64,000 bases of DNA from contig JAVEDP010000032.1 of NCBI GenBank assembly GCA_030841085.1, forward strand, positions 62,001-126,000, given 5' to 3'. How positions within the stretch are numbered: the first letter of the stretch is position 1; every line of letters starts with the position of its first letter. Position numbers and translations under genes: made by a program. This document shows, piece after piece, positions 1-9,900 of this stretch. The notes under the pieces were generated by a model. The model was not told the DNA's origin and made no database searches. It saw nothing but the letters and a program-made list of their open reading frames with translations. This DNA is from Pyrinomonadaceae bacterium. GTDB taxonomy: Bacteria > Acidobacteriota > Blastocatellia > Pyrinomonadales > Pyrinomonadaceae.

Positions 1-216
1 GCGTTGATCGGGATCTTTGCCAGCGGAACAATCCATCACGAACAATCGCTTTGAGACGCCGACCTGCACCGCCGCCAAACCAACCCCGGGCGCCGAATAC
101 ATCGTCTCAAACATATCGCCAACCAGGCTCTTCAACTCGTCATTAAATTCCGTAACCGGATCACCCGGCGCGTCGAGCACCGGGTGCGGCCACTTCACAA
201 TTTCCATCAATGCCAT
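1..216 (-). CDS. def: Peptide deformylase, N-terminal part (cut by window edge)
   Basis: Only the first 72 codons are present; the gene runs off the left edge of the window. It would remove the N-terminal formyl group from new proteins in the cytoplasm. The visible motif PGVGLAAVQVG matches motif 1 (GxGLAAxQ) of peptide deformylases, preceded by the usual WPHPVLD segment. Later catalytic motifs (EGCLS, HExDH) lie outside the window. The start at 216 is preceded by AGAGGA about 12 nt upstream; an in-frame ATG at 207 is an alternative. Identity is fairly firm from the one motif plus N-terminal pattern. Confidence 0.85.
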   Translation of the reverse strand, partial: MALMEIVKWPHPVLDAPGDPVTEFNDELKSLVGDMFETMYSAPGVGLAAVQVGVSKRLFVMDCSAGKDPDQR

Positions 217-301
217 ATCTCGCTTTGGTCCTCTTAAGTCGGCTTGTTTCTGACTTGCTTTTGATTTTACGATGGACTGTGCTTACTAAACTAGTTACGG
301 G

Positions 302-643
302 CTAGAGTTGAAGTAGACGCCGCAAGCCATCGTCGACCTGAATCTGTTGCGCGGAAGAGAGCATGCCAATCTCACGACGAATCAGTGCCATCGGAACCGT
401 GGTGACGCGGTGCAGCTTAAGTGTCGATGCTACTTTGAGTCCGGTAGCGGCGAAGTCAGGCTGAGTGGGATCCAACAAAATATCCGTAGCGGACAGGTCG
501 GGATGAATTCGACTGGTAATAAAGGCGACTAGGATATGGCGATTGGGACCAATAGGCTCAGTCAAACAAAGCGCGGGTCGTACCTTGAAGGTAGAGAGAT
601 CGTCGAACGGAAAAGGAACGAGAACAATTTTGCCTTTAGCCAT
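302..643 (-). CDS. MazF/PemK-type endoribonuclease toxin
   Basis: This 113-residue protein has the MazF/PemK opening: a basic start, then IVLVPFPFDDLS followed by KVRPALCL. This is the beta1-beta2 region of the PemK-like fold, which cleaves mRNA. Length is normal for the family. It lies downstream of and overlaps by 8 nt the small acidic gene at 636-884, which is placed as its antitoxin, so the two would be translated together. The toxin family call is good. The target site cannot be read from sequence. Confidence 0.82.
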   Translation of the reverse strand: MAKGKIVLVPFPFDDLSTFKVRPALCLTEPIGPNRHILVAFITSRIHPDLSATDILLDPTQPDFAATGLKVASTLKLHRVTTVPMALIRREIGMLSSAQQIQVDDGLRRLLQL

Positions 644-884
644 TGAACGGCTTTCCGTCAGATAGCGTGTAGATATCCTCTTTCTGATCCTTGAGGAATT
701 CGAAGGCGGCGCTACTGCTGGCTATTCGCAACCAGTCTTGGTCTTCTGTCGAGTCAGAATTTTCCATTAAGATTATTACGCGTGCTCGGCTTGGACCACG
801 GACCGGTAACGCCTCATCTAGATGAAGTTCACCGTTCTTATCAATCTCCCCCGTCGCCTCTATTGCCTTAGTGTCAGTAACCAT
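636..884 (-). CDS. Small protein, probable antitoxin of the MazF-type toxin
   Basis: The 82-residue acidic product has an N-terminal segment (GEIDKNGELHLDEALPV) resembling the beta-strand start of short antitoxins that pair with MazF/PemK-like or PIN toxins. It has no recognisable full DNA-binding domain. The ATG at 884 follows an AGGTG ribosome-binding sequence; a GTG at 893 in the same frame lacks one. The antitoxin role is inferred from position directly upstream of, and overlapping, the toxin gene and from its size. Confidence 0.6.
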   Translation of the reverse strand: MVTDTKAIEATGEIDKNGELHLDEALPVRGPSRARVIILMENSDSTEDQDWLRIASSSAAFEFLKDQKEDIYTLSDGKPFNG

Positions 885-951
885 AAACAGCACCTGTCAT
901 CATTTAATAACTCGAATTGGGACCCGACGCAACTACTTTCGATGCGAAGAC

Positions 952-2121
952 CTAATAGCCGCGCAACTGCTCGCGATAGCCTTCGAAGTTGTGCTTCATT
1001 TCGCCCAAGCTGTCGCCGCCGAATTTTTCGCGCAGCGCGCCCGCAAGCGTCAATGCAACCATCGCTTCGCCAATCACTCCCGCCGCCGGAACTGCCGTGA
1101 TGTCCGAACGCTCGAAGCCCGCCGGCTCGTCGTGTTTCGTATCAATATCAACTGAGCGCAACGGACGTCGCAAAGTCGAAAGCGGTTTCATATGGCCGCG
1201 GATTCTTATTTCTTCGCCGTTCGTTATACCGCCCTCGAGCCCACCGGCGCGGTTCGTTTCGCGTATGAACTCTTTCGTCTCGTTGTTGTAAGCGATTTCA
1301 TCGTGAACTTCCGAACCAGGCAGCGCGCTCGCTTCATGTCCCGCGCCGATGGCGACGGCTTTAACCGCCGGAATGGACATCACAGCCTGGGCCAACCGGC
1401 CATCCAGTTTCAAATCCCAGGTCGTGTGCGAACCAAGCCCGGGAACAACTCCGCGCGCGACCACTTCAAAGATGCCGCCCAACGTGTCGCCGCTTTCGCG
1501 TTTCTGATCTATTAACTCAATCATGCGTTGCTGGGCCGACGAATCAGAACAGCGCAGCGGTGCATCATTGGGAATCGCAGCAATCGCATCCCACGTCAAT
1601 TCCAATGGTCTGTCCGGAATGCCGCCGAGTTGAATAACGTGGCTAAGAATATCAATGCCGAACGCGTTTAGCAGTTGTTTCGCAAACGCGCCGCAAGCGA
1701 CGCGGGCCGCAGTCTCTCTCGCCGATGCGCGTTCGAGAACGTTTCGCAAATCTCGGGCAGCAAATTTTTGTCCCCCGGCAAGATCAGCATGACCGGGCCG
1801 TGGGCGTTTCAGCTCACGGGATTTTTCCAAAGCGACTTCGCGCGGCTCGGCAGCCATAACGTCAGTCCAGTTGGCCCAGTCTTTGTTTTCGATCAAAAGA
1901 GCAATAGGCGAACCGAGCGTTAGACCATGACGCACGCCGCTTAGGACTTCGACTTCGTCCTGCTCGATTTTCATTCGACCGCCGCGACCGTAGCCCCATT
2001 GGCGTCGCTCTAATTCATGATTGATGGCGGCCACGTCGACCGGCATGCCGGCGGGCAGACCCTCGACGATCGCGATCAGTGCGCGTCCATGTGATTCGCC
2101 TGCTGTTGTAAACCGAAACAT
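952..2121 (-). CDS. aroC: Chorismate synthase
   Basis: AroC makes chorismate from 5-enolpyruvylshikimate-3-phosphate, the last step of the shikimate pathway, using reduced FMN. The N-terminus [11 protein letters not shown] is the family signature 1. Further along are RPGHADLAG and a conserved [15 protein letters not shown] segment, then [12 protein letters not shown], and the C-terminal [12 protein letters not shown] and [14 protein letters not shown] regions are intact. The ATG at 2121 starts exactly at the family's MFRFTTAG and has AGGA upstream; an in-frame ATG at 2145 would add eight residues. Length (389) is normal. It stands alone between two toxin-antitoxin modules. Confidence 0.95.
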   Translation of the reverse strand: MFRFTTAGESHGRALIAIVEGLPAGMPVDVAAINHELERRQWGYGRGGRMKIEQDEVEVLSGVRHGLTLGSPIALLIENKDWANWTDVMAAEPREVALEKSRELKRPRPGHADLAGGQKFAARDLRNVLERASARETAARVACGAFAKQLLNAFGIDILSHVIQLGGIPDRPLELTWDAIAAIPNDAPLRCSDSSAQQRMIELIDQKRESGDTLGGIFEVVARGVVPGLGSHTTWDLKLDGRLAQAVMSIPAVKAVAIGAGHEASALPGSEVHDEIAYNNETKEFIRETNRAGGLEGGITNGEEIRIRGHMKPLSTLRRPLRSVDIDTKHDEPAGFERSDITAVPAAGVIGEAMVALTLAGALREKFGGDSLGEMKHNFEGYREQLRGY

Positions 2122-2239
2122 TTCAATTGGTCCTGGTTCGATCAATGAAGCTTGGCTAGTCTGCCAGCAACTCGTGCGAAGGGGTAGTTGAGAGCATCAA
2201 TTTCTTGACTGGACGACGGCGATATGGTTTTATGCTTTT

Positions 2240-2518
2240 ATGCGCACTACCGTAGAACTGCCACCGCAACTTATGAAACAAGCGAAAGCCCGGGCTGCCG
2301 CGAAGGGTGAGTCGCTCAAGACTTTATTGACGCGAGCGGTGGCTACCGAACTGGGCAGAGCGCGCCATCCTGGGGAGAACGGCTCGCGGATCGAGCTCCC
2401 ACTCTTTGGCGACCTTAAAGCGAAACCGATAGACATCTCAAATGAGGATATTGCCCGTGCACTCACAGCCCAGGATATCGTCAGGCCACGGCGTCGAGAC
2501 AGGCGATCAAAGAAATGA
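2240..2518 (+). CDS. VapB-type antitoxin (ribbon-helix-helix)
   Basis: The product of 92 residues opens with MRTTVELPPQLMKQAKARAA, the beta strand and first helix of a ribbon-helix-helix DNA-binding domain typical of VapB-like antitoxins. Its stop codon overlaps the ATG of the PIN toxin gene (ATGA, 4 nt). The ATG lies only a few bases after AT-rich candidate -10 sequences (TTGACT at 2205-2210, TTTTAT or TATGCT following) with no ribosome-binding site, so a leaderless transcript is plausible. Function as antitoxin and autorepressor is inferred from family and pairing. Confidence 0.8.
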   Translation: MRTTVELPPQLMKQAKARAAAKGESLKTLLTRAVATELGRARHPGENGSRIELPLFGDLKAKPIDISNEDIARALTAQDIVRPRRRDRRSKK

Positions 2519-2946
2519 AACTGCTCGATGTCAATGTGTGGCTAGCGGCTGTTTGGGCCCGCCATTCAAAACACCGCACCGCCAAACACTGGTTTGACAC
2601 CGAAGATGACGAAATTGCCTTCTGTAGAGTGACCCAGATGGCCCTTCTACGCTTATTAACTAACCCAGCCATTACACGGGCTGACACGCTCACAAGAAGA
2701 CAAGCATGGAACTTGTTGGAGCATTTATCGAGCGACCCACGAGTTAGATTTCTGACGGAGCCACAGGGTCTTGTTCCCCTCTGGGCAGCTTTCTCGAAGC
2801 GAGATGACAGGAGTCACCTACTCTGGACCGACGACTATATAGCTGCCTTTGCGCAGTCATCCTCAGCGGAATTAGTAACGTTCGACCGGGCATTTCATAA
2901 GCGTTATACATCAGTCAGCGTTGTGATGCTGCCTGGACTAAAGTAG
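2515..2946 (+). CDS. PIN-domain ribonuclease toxin (VapC family)
   Basis: The 143-residue protein begins MKLLDVNVWLAA, the PIN-domain first strand with the catalytic DxN aspartate. Later acidic positions are present in the TDDYIAAFA and LVTFDRAFHK segments, the latter being the usual C-terminal DRxF motif. It belongs to the VapC-like group that degrades RNA. The gene is translationally coupled to the upstream antitoxin. Its last 9 nt overlap the 3' end of the convergent FAD-oxidase gene, a sign of tight insertion of the module. Confidence 0.85.
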   Translation: MKLLDVNVWLAAVWARHSKHRTAKHWFDTEDDEIAFCRVTQMALLRLLTNPAITRADTLTRRQAWNLLEHLSSDPRVRFLTEPQGLVPLWAAFSKRDDRSHLLWTDDYIAAFAQSSSAELVTFDRAFHKRYTSVSVVMLPGLK

Positions 2947-4533
2947 CTTTTCCGAAAAAATATTTCCTCGGCCGAGTATACCCGCCGGATCAAGAGCGCG
3001 TTTCAGCGCGGCCATCTCCCGCAAATTTTCCTCGCTGTAGAACAGGCGCAGATAATCACGCTTCAGTTTTCCAATCCCATGTTCGGCTGACAGTGTCCCG
3101 CCGACAGCGGCGGCGCGCTTGAGAAACTGCAAATAGATTTCGCGCGCCTGGACCGCCTCATCATCATTACGCGGTAGAATATTTACGTGAACATGATTGT
3201 CGCCGATGTGTCCAAAGATTGTGTAGCGCAGACCGCTCGGGCGCAATGTCTCCTGATAGAAACGCAGCATCCCGGAAAATTCAGCGTCGGGCACGGACAT
3301 ATCGGTAGAAACTTTGCGTTGGTCGTGCCGCGCAAACCATTCGTTCATCAGAACGGGTAGCGCATGGCGAAACTCGCGCAAGCCAGCCTGGTCGGCTTCG
3401 CCGGTCGCGAACCAGGATTTATCAGCCAAAGCATTATGCTGTTCCAACAAGACGAGCCATTCATTCATCAACGACTCATCGGTTGCCGCGGTTGTTTCCT
3501 GTTCAAAGAAAACAGCCCCCACCGCTTCCGCTGGAATCGTTTCGTATTTCTGACGCAGGAAATTAAGCGACTCGTTGTCGAAATATTCCAAACCTCGCGC
3601 GTCAAGATTCGTTAACGTCTCTCGTTCGGTTGCCATTGATTGCGGCCTGGCTTGGCGGTCAGTCACCTCCAGCGCCTTGTTCATCAGCGCGCCTAATTTC
3701 GCGGCCGACCCGCGCAGTTCTCTGTTAGTCAGCGAACGACTGCGTGCGGCCAGAACAAAAGCAAGCAGATCATCTTCCTCACTGAAAAAAACTACACCGC
3801 TCAACAACGCTTCCGGCTTTGGCAGCAGTGCGACTTCGATTTCAACAACCACGCCGAGCGTCCCTTCACTGCCGATGAACAAGTCAACCAGATCCATCTC
3901 CGGCGCCACATAATAACCGGCGGCGTGCTTGCGCGTGTGCGGCATCTGGTAAGCCGGCATGCGCGCTTCGATTGCACGGCCTGACGGAAGTGGAATCTTT
4001 ATTTCTCCGGATCGGCCCGCGCGCAGTTCCCCTCGTCGCAGGCCGATTATGTCGCCGGTTGCCAGCACAATTTTCAGACGCTGTACATACTTTCGCGTTG
4101 GTCCATATTTGAAAGTGCGCGCGCCCGACGCGTTCGTCGCCACCGTGCCGCCGAGAAAACAACTGCGCTCAGTTGGATCGGGCGGATAAAACAGTTGTTC
4201 TGAGTCGACGAACTTTTGCAGATCGGCAAGTCGCACGCCCGCCTCAACCACAGCGCTGCCGCCGCCGTCTTCCTTGTTATGAACAATGCTTCTAATTCGA
4301 TTGAGCTTGTCGGTTGCGAGGGCGATGCCCGCGGTTGGAACGCGACCCCCGACGGTGCCCGTGCCCGCGCCGGAAATCGTAACCGGCGTTTGGTTACGCG
4401 ACGCAGTGCGCAGAATCTCGGCAACCTCTTCAGCAGTTTCCGGAAATACCACACGATCCGCACGACCAGGCGGCAGATAGCTTGAGTCGGAAAGATAGCT
4501 TTGAATTTCGTCGGGGTTAGTTTTCGTTAACAT
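2938..4533 (-). CDS. FAD-linked oxidase, D-lactate/glycolate dehydrogenase type
   Basis: A PCMH-type FAD-binding domain occupies about residues 30-250 (ISGAGTGTVGGRVP, GTVATNASGARTFKYG, GSEGTLGVVVEIE). An FAD-oxidase C-terminal domain follows, with GHIGDNHVHVN, SAEHGIGKLKRDYL and LDPAGILGRGN. The family oxidises 2-hydroxyacids such as D-lactate or glycolate and passes electrons to quinone or an electron carrier. The start ATG at 4533 overlaps the uvrB stop as TGATG; a GTG at 4536 is an alternative. Coupling to uvrB is positional only. The substrate is not decidable from sequence. Confidence 0.85.
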   Translation of the reverse strand: MLTKTNPDEIQSYLSDSSYLPPGRADRVVFPETAEEVAEILRTASRNQTPVTISGAGTGTVGGRVPTAGIALATDKLNRIRSIVHNKEDGGGSAVVEAGVRLADLQKFVDSEQLFYPPDPTERSCFLGGTVATNASGARTFKYGPTRKYVQRLKIVLATGDIIGLRRGELRAGRSGEIKIPLPSGRAIEARMPAYQMPHTRKHAAGYYVAPEMDLVDLFIGSEGTLGVVVEIEVALLPKPEALLSGVVFFSEEDDLLAFVLAARSRSLTNRELRGSAAKLGALMNKALEVTDRQARPQSMATERETLTNLDARGLEYFDNESLNFLRQKYETIPAEAVGAVFFEQETTAATDESLMNEWLVLLEQHNALADKSWFATGEADQAGLREFRHALPVLMNEWFARHDQRKVSTDMSVPDAEFSGMLRFYQETLRPSGLRYTIFGHIGDNHVHVNILPRNDDEAVQAREIYLQFLKRAAAVGGTLSAEHGIGKLKRDYLRLFYSEENLREMAALKRALDPAGILGRGNIFSEKLL

Positions 4534-6521
4534 CACGCCAACTGCAGCTCGCGCTCACGCAGAAATTTTATGCGGTCGCGCAACTCCGCGGCTCGCTCAA
4601 ACTCAAAACGTTTTGCCGCGCCGCGCATTTCCGCTTCCAACCTGACGATCGTCGCTTCGATGTGTTCCGGCGAGTAATCTTCAATCTCTTCCCATTCCGC
4701 CGGCGTCTTGAAGTAATCGGCTTCAGAAACGGAAATCAAAGTCGACTCGATTGGTTTCACAATTGTTTGCGGCGTAATTCCGTTGTCAAGATTATACTGC
4801 TCCTGAATTGCGCGCCGGCGATCCGTTTCGCCGATCGCCCGCTTCATGGAATCGGTCATGCGGTCGGCGTAAAGGATGGCCTTGCCTCGCACGTTACGCG
4901 CAGTGCGCCCAATCGTTTGGATCAGCGATTGTTCCGAACGCAGAAAGCCTTCCTTGTCGGCGTCGAGAATCGCCACCAGCGAAACTTCCGGCAAATCCAG
5001 ACCCTCGCGCAACAAGTTGATGCCGACCAAAACATCAAACTCGCCACGTCTTAAGTCACGCAGAATCTTTATCCGCTCGAGCGTCTCGACATCCGAATGC
5101 AGATAGCGAACGCGCACGCCGACTTCCGTAAAATACTCGGTCAAATCTTCAGCCATGCGTTTTGTCAGCGTCGTGACCAGCACGCGCTCGTTCTGCTCGG
5201 CGCGCTGCCGGCACTCTTCCAACAGGTGGTCTATCTGACCCTTAACTGGATGAACTTCGACTTGCGGATCGGTAAGACCAGTCGGCCTGATGATCTGTTC
5301 GACTACTTCACCGCCGGATTTCGTCAGCTCGTAATGCCCCGGCGTTGCGGACACATAAATTGCCTGGCCGATGCGCGTTTCAAATTCCTGGAAATTCAAA
5401 GGCCGGTTGTCCAGCGCCGACGGCAACCGAAACCCATACTCGACCAACGTGCGCTTGCGCGACTGATCCCCTTCAAACATGCCGCGGACTTGCGGAATGC
5501 TTTGATGGGATTCATCAATCACCATCATCGTGTCGCGCGGCAGATAATCCAACAGCGTTGGCGGCGGCTCGCCCGTTTTCTTTCCTGTCAAATGGCGCGA
5601 ATAATTTTCGATTCCGCGACAGAAACCCATTTCCTTGATCAGTTCCAGGTCAAACATTGTTCGCTGGTGCAGCCGCTGTGCTTCAAGCAGTTTGCCTTCC
5701 TGAATAAGCTTTGGTTCCCACCATTCCAATTCTTCCTTGATCGACTTTAGTGCGCGACGAATCGTCGGCTTGGACATCACGTAATGGCTTTTCGGATAGA
5801 TCGGAACGCGCGTCGTGTGTTTCTGGATGACTTCGCCGAGCAACGGATCAATGGTGGAAATCGAATCAACCTCGTCGCCCCACAACTCGATACGAAACGC
5901 CTGGTCCTGATAACTTGGGAACACTTCAACCACGTCTCCGCGCACGCGAAAGGTGCCGCGCTGAAAGTTCACATCGGATCGTTCGTACTGCAGCTCGACC
6001 AGCTTTTGCAGCAGCGTTTCACGCGCGATGCGCGCACCGGGCTCGAGAAAAAGCAGCATGCCGTAGTACGCATCCGGATCGCCCAGACCGTAAATGCACG
6101 AGACGCTGGCCACGACGATCACGTCACGCCGTTCAAACAACGCCCGGGTGGCCGACATGCGTAGCCGATCAATCTCTTCGTTGATGATCGCTTCTTTTTC
6201 AATGTAGACATCCGCGGCGGGAACATAAGCCTCAGGCTGGTAATAATCGTAATAGGAAACGAAGTACTCAACCGCGTTCTCAGGAAACAGCGATTTGAAT
6301 TCCTGATAAAGCTGCGCCGCCAAAGTTTTGTTATGGGCCAGCACCAGCGTCGGCCGTTGGGTGCGCTCGATGACGCTGGCGATCGTAAATGTTTTGCCGC
6401 TGCCGGTTATGCCGAGCAGCACTTGATCCTTCAGCCCGTCATTAAGCCCGCGAACCAAAGTTTCGATCGCCTGCGGCTGATCGCCCTTAGGCTCATAAGT
6501 CGTATGAAGTTTGAATGCCAT
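4533..6521 (-). CDS. uvrB: Excinuclease ABC subunit B
   Basis: UvrB is the damage-verifying helicase-like subunit of nucleotide excision repair. The Walker A GITGSGKT is near residue 39, and the beta-hairpin region [12 protein letters not shown] is intact. [12 protein letters not shown] carries the DE box, and helicase motifs [12 protein letters not shown] and QTIGRTARN are present. The C-terminal UVR motif that contacts UvrC is the final ~40 residues ([11 protein letters not shown]). Length (662) is normal. No clear ribosome-binding site precedes the ATG; the upstream sequence is a 7-bp repeat tract. The next gene starts within its stop codon. Confidence 0.97.
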   Translation of the reverse strand: MAFKLHTTYEPKGDQPQAIETLVRGLNDGLKDQVLLGITGSGKTFTIASVIERTQRPTLVLAHNKTLAAQLYQEFKSLFPENAVEYFVSYYDYYQPEAYVPAADVYIEKEAIINEEIDRLRMSATRALFERRDVIVVASVSCIYGLGDPDAYYGMLLFLEPGARIARETLLQKLVELQYERSDVNFQRGTFRVRGDVVEVFPSYQDQAFRIELWGDEVDSISTIDPLLGEVIQKHTTRVPIYPKSHYVMSKPTIRRALKSIKEELEWWEPKLIQEGKLLEAQRLHQRTMFDLELIKEMGFCRGIENYSRHLTGKKTGEPPPTLLDYLPRDTMMVIDESHQSIPQVRGMFEGDQSRKRTLVEYGFRLPSALDNRPLNFQEFETRIGQAIYVSATPGHYELTKSGGEVVEQIIRPTGLTDPQVEVHPVKGQIDHLLEECRQRAEQNERVLVTTLTKRMAEDLTEYFTEVGVRVRYLHSDVETLERIKILRDLRRGEFDVLVGINLLREGLDLPEVSLVAILDADKEGFLRSEQSLIQTIGRTARNVRGKAILYADRMTDSMKRAIGETDRRRAIQEQYNLDNGITPQTIVKPIESTLISVSEADYFKTPAEWEEIEDYSPEHIEATIVRLEAEMRGAAKRFEFERAAELRDRIKFLRERELQLA

Positions 6522-6683
6522 GAACTGGTAAATAGTAAATGGTAAATCGTAAATAGTGAAAAGCAGGTACTCGTGAATCGCAAATCGTGAATCGTGAATC
6601 CTAATTTGAAGTGTAACCGGATTGGGTCAACAACGATCGCGCACCCCAGGTTATGCTGGTAACAAATCAGGAGCGCACTCAAT

Positions 6684-6789
6684 GCAGAACCGCGAGCGGT
6701 AGCGACCGGATGCTAGCCTTCAATGGCCGCTCGAATGCTCTATTTCATCGTCAACCGTAGCAGCCGGTCGCTACCGCTCGCGGTGCTGC
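6684..6789. repeat. Inverted repeat with GC-rich arms of about 28 bp
   Basis: The left arm contains ACCGCGAGCGGTAGCGACCG and the right arm its reverse complement, CGGTCGCTACCGCTCGCGGT, separated by about 50 bp. The structure resembles a small non-autonomous palindromic element. No second copy was seen in the window. Confidence 0.8.
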
Positions 6790-6837
6790 AATAGTTGCTC
6801 AATTGAAAACGCCGGGTTTTGCCGCTGACCAGCTAAG

Positions 6838-6872
6838 AAAAAAAGGCCGCGGATAAAAATTTATCCGCGGCC
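6838..6872 (-). terminator. Rho-independent terminator of the coiled-coil gene
   Basis: A perfect 12-bp stem (GGCCGCGGATAA pairing with TTATCCGCGGCC) with a 4-nt loop is followed, on the minus strand, by a run of seven T. It lies 65 bp past the stop codon at 6937 and would end the three-gene transcript coming from 15182. Confidence 0.9.
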
Positions 6873-6936
6873 ATTAACATCCAGCTAATTACTTCTGTTT
6901 ACGATTCACGATTCACGATTTACGATTCACTTGTCT

Positions 6937-9900
6937 TCACGCTGCCGACGACGCGTTCTCGCGGGCCTGGCTGCTGATTTGATAAATCGCTTCCATCACT
7001 GCCGAGCGAACTTCCGACGGTAGTGAACCGCGCACTGCAAGCCGGCGAAAAGCGGGCACGATATCTGGTTGCCCACTAAGTGCCAGCAGCTTAACCACCG
7101 CGATGCGTACTTCAACGTTTGGATATTCTTCAATCGCCTGCATCAAGGGCTTGACTTCGCCGGCCTTGGACATCAGGAACAGCAACGAAAATGCATCGTA
7201 AGTCTTCTCACGACTTTCGCCGCTCAAGCTTCCAACCGCATTTGCTGCCAGTCCAGACGATGCAAGGGCGTGGCCAATCTTGCGGCGCCGATCCGGAGTT
7301 CCTTCTCGCAAAGCCCGCGTAAAACTCGCGGCACGATCGGATTGCAGCGCATAAAGTGCGTGCGCCGCAGCGTTACGAACCTCCAACGAAGGATCGTCAA
7401 ACGCGCGGGTGATGCAACGGAAGGCGTCGTCGCCGCCGATTGCCACCAGTTCGCCAAGCGCCGCTTCGCGTTCAGCGGCTTCCGCACTGCTTAGCCGTTG
7501 CAGAAGTTCTGAAGGAATGCCAGCGTCGTCTTCAGCGAAAACGATTCCCTTCTCGGCCATCAAAACATCAATCGCCTTGGCTTGCTGATGAACTTCGGAC
7601 CCGCTCGTTGTCGCCTCCTGAACAGGCGTTGCCTCCGCAACAACCGGAAGTTCAACAACGCTCTCGTCCTGGTGCGCCAGCGAAACGTCCGACCAGGAAA
7701 ACTCAAGCGCAGCCGGTTCATTGTCGATGGCTTCGACCTGGTAGGTTGGTTCGTTCGCTTGTTCTTGTGCTAATTGCTCGCGCAGACTGAACTCGTGCTG
7801 TTCCTGCAGATGCGCTTCAACTTCTGCATGCCGGCGGGCCTCGTCTTCAGCCTTCACACGCGTTTCTTCGATCAGGCGTTGCGCCTCTTCTTCGGCTTCC
7901 AGTCGCGCTTTCCGTTCAGCTTGCAGACGCGCCTCTTCCTCGGCGTGCTGGCGAACTTCGTCTGCCAATCGTTGGGTCTCTTCTTCAGCCTCTGCACGAG
8001 CCGCAGCCAGGCGTTCTGCTTCTGCTTCTGCTCTCGCGTGCGCTTCCTGCTCGGCGAGCAGTAACGCTGCTTCTACTTTCACTCGCTTCTCGGCTTGGGC
8101 GCGCAACCGGGCAACATCTTCGGCCTCCGCGTGCGCTGCCTCAGCCAGGCGCCGGGCTTCTTCTTCAGCTTGCGCGCGAACTTCGGCAAGTCGGTTTGCT
8201 TCTTCTTCAGCTCTCGCGTGCGCTTCCTGCTCGGCGTGCAATAGCGCTGTTTCTACTTTCACTCTGTTCTCGGATTGGGCACGCAAACGGGCAACATCTT
8301 CGGCGTCCGCCCGCGTTGCCTCAGCCAGGCGCCGGGCTTCTTCTTCAGCTTGCGCACGAACTTCGGCAAGTCGGTTTGCTTCTTCTTCAGCTTTTGCGCG
8401 CGCTTCCTGCTCGGATTGCAACAGCGCTTCTTCTTGTTTCAGCCGCGCCTCGGCTTGCGCTCGACGTCGCGACTCTTCTTCGGTCCGTGCGTGTAGTTCT
8501 TCGGCAAGACGCTGCGCTTTTTCTTCAGCTTCGGTACATGCTTCCTGATCCGCCAGCAGTCGGGCTTCAGCTTCCTTAAGACGCGCTTCTGCTTCTTCGC
8601 GACGGCGACGCATTTCTTCTTCTGCTCTTAGGTGAGACTCTTCGACTACCCGATGCGCCTCTGCTTCAGCTTTCGCGCGCGCTTCCTGCTCTGCTTGCAG
8701 ACGCGCTTCTTCCTGTTTCAAACGCGTTTCAACTTCCACGCGCCGGCGTGCTTGTTCTTCGGCCTGCGCGCGAACTTCGTCGGTCAGGCGTTCGGCTTCT
8801 TCCTCAGCTCTTTCACGCGCTTCACGTTCGGCTTCCAGACGGGCTGCCTCTTTCTGCAAACTCTTTTCCACTTCAGCGCGACGGCGAGATTCCTCTTCGG
8901 CGTTCAAGCGGGTTTCTTCAGCCAGGCGCTGGGCTTCTTCCTCAACTTTGGCGCGGGCTTCGCGTTCGGCCTGCAGACGTTCTGCTTCTGCTTTCAGTAG
9001 CGTTTCGATTTCGGCGCGTTTGCGTGCTTCTTGCTCGGCCTGCGCGCGGGCTTCCTCTGCAAGCCGCTGTGCTTCCTCTTGCGCACGAATTTCCTCGGCG
9101 ACGCGTTGCGATTCTTGCTCGGCGCGCGCCGCTTCCTCTTTCAAACGAGTCTCAGCTTGAGCACGTCGCTGGATTTCAGCTTCGATGCGCTGGCGCTGCT
9201 CTTCTTCGGCTTTACTCAAAGCCATGATCTCGGACTTGATTCGCTGCTCTTTTTCAGATCGTTGTCGGGCTTCGGCCTCGGCTCTTTGCTTCACCGTTTC
9301 CAGACCAGCGATGTGACGTTCTTCTTCTTCGGCCTGTAGGCGCGCCTGTTCGGCAGCACGCATTTGCTCTTCCTGCGCACGATGTCGCGCGTCGGCCAGC
9401 ATCAACTCTTCGGCCTGGCGTCTGGCTTCAGATTCGGCGCGCTGACGAGCGATCTCAGCCTGGCGACGAGATTCTGCTTCGGCCTTGTTGCGCTCTTGAG
9501 TTTCAACCAGCAGCCGCGCTTCTTCTTCCGCCTTGCGTCGGGCCTCGTCCAATTCAGAACGGCGGCGCGACAATTCAGCGGCGACCTGCATCAGGGTTTC
9601 CTGCTCAACGGCCAATTGCGATTCTTCAGCACGACGGCGTTCCTCGGCGTCGCGGCGCATGTGCTCTTCTTCGCTCTGGCGCTTAACTTCTTCGGCCGCA
9701 CGGACACGAGCTTCGGCTTCCGCACGCGCTTTCGCCTCCTGCTCGGCCTGCATGCGCGCCTCGACTTCGGCCCTGAAACGGGCTTCCTCGGCAGCGCGGG
9801 CCTGTGCTTCAGCTTCGGCCTGACGTCTGACTTCTTCTTCGGCGCGACGTTTCGCGTCCTGCTCGGCGCGAATGCGCGCTTCAACTTCGGCTCGCAAACG

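Larger units (their letters stand above)
6522..6936. other. Intergenic region rich in short repeats
   Basis: This 415-bp gap between uvrB and the coiled-coil gene has no convincing gene. A 7-bp motif (TTTACGA/TTCACGA) is repeated on the minus strand at about 6527-6602 and again on the plus strand at about 6897-6930, so the two tracts form an inverted pair at the ends of the gap. Inside lie a ~105-bp inverted repeat (6684-6789) and a strong hairpin terminator (6845-6872). Confidence 0.8.
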
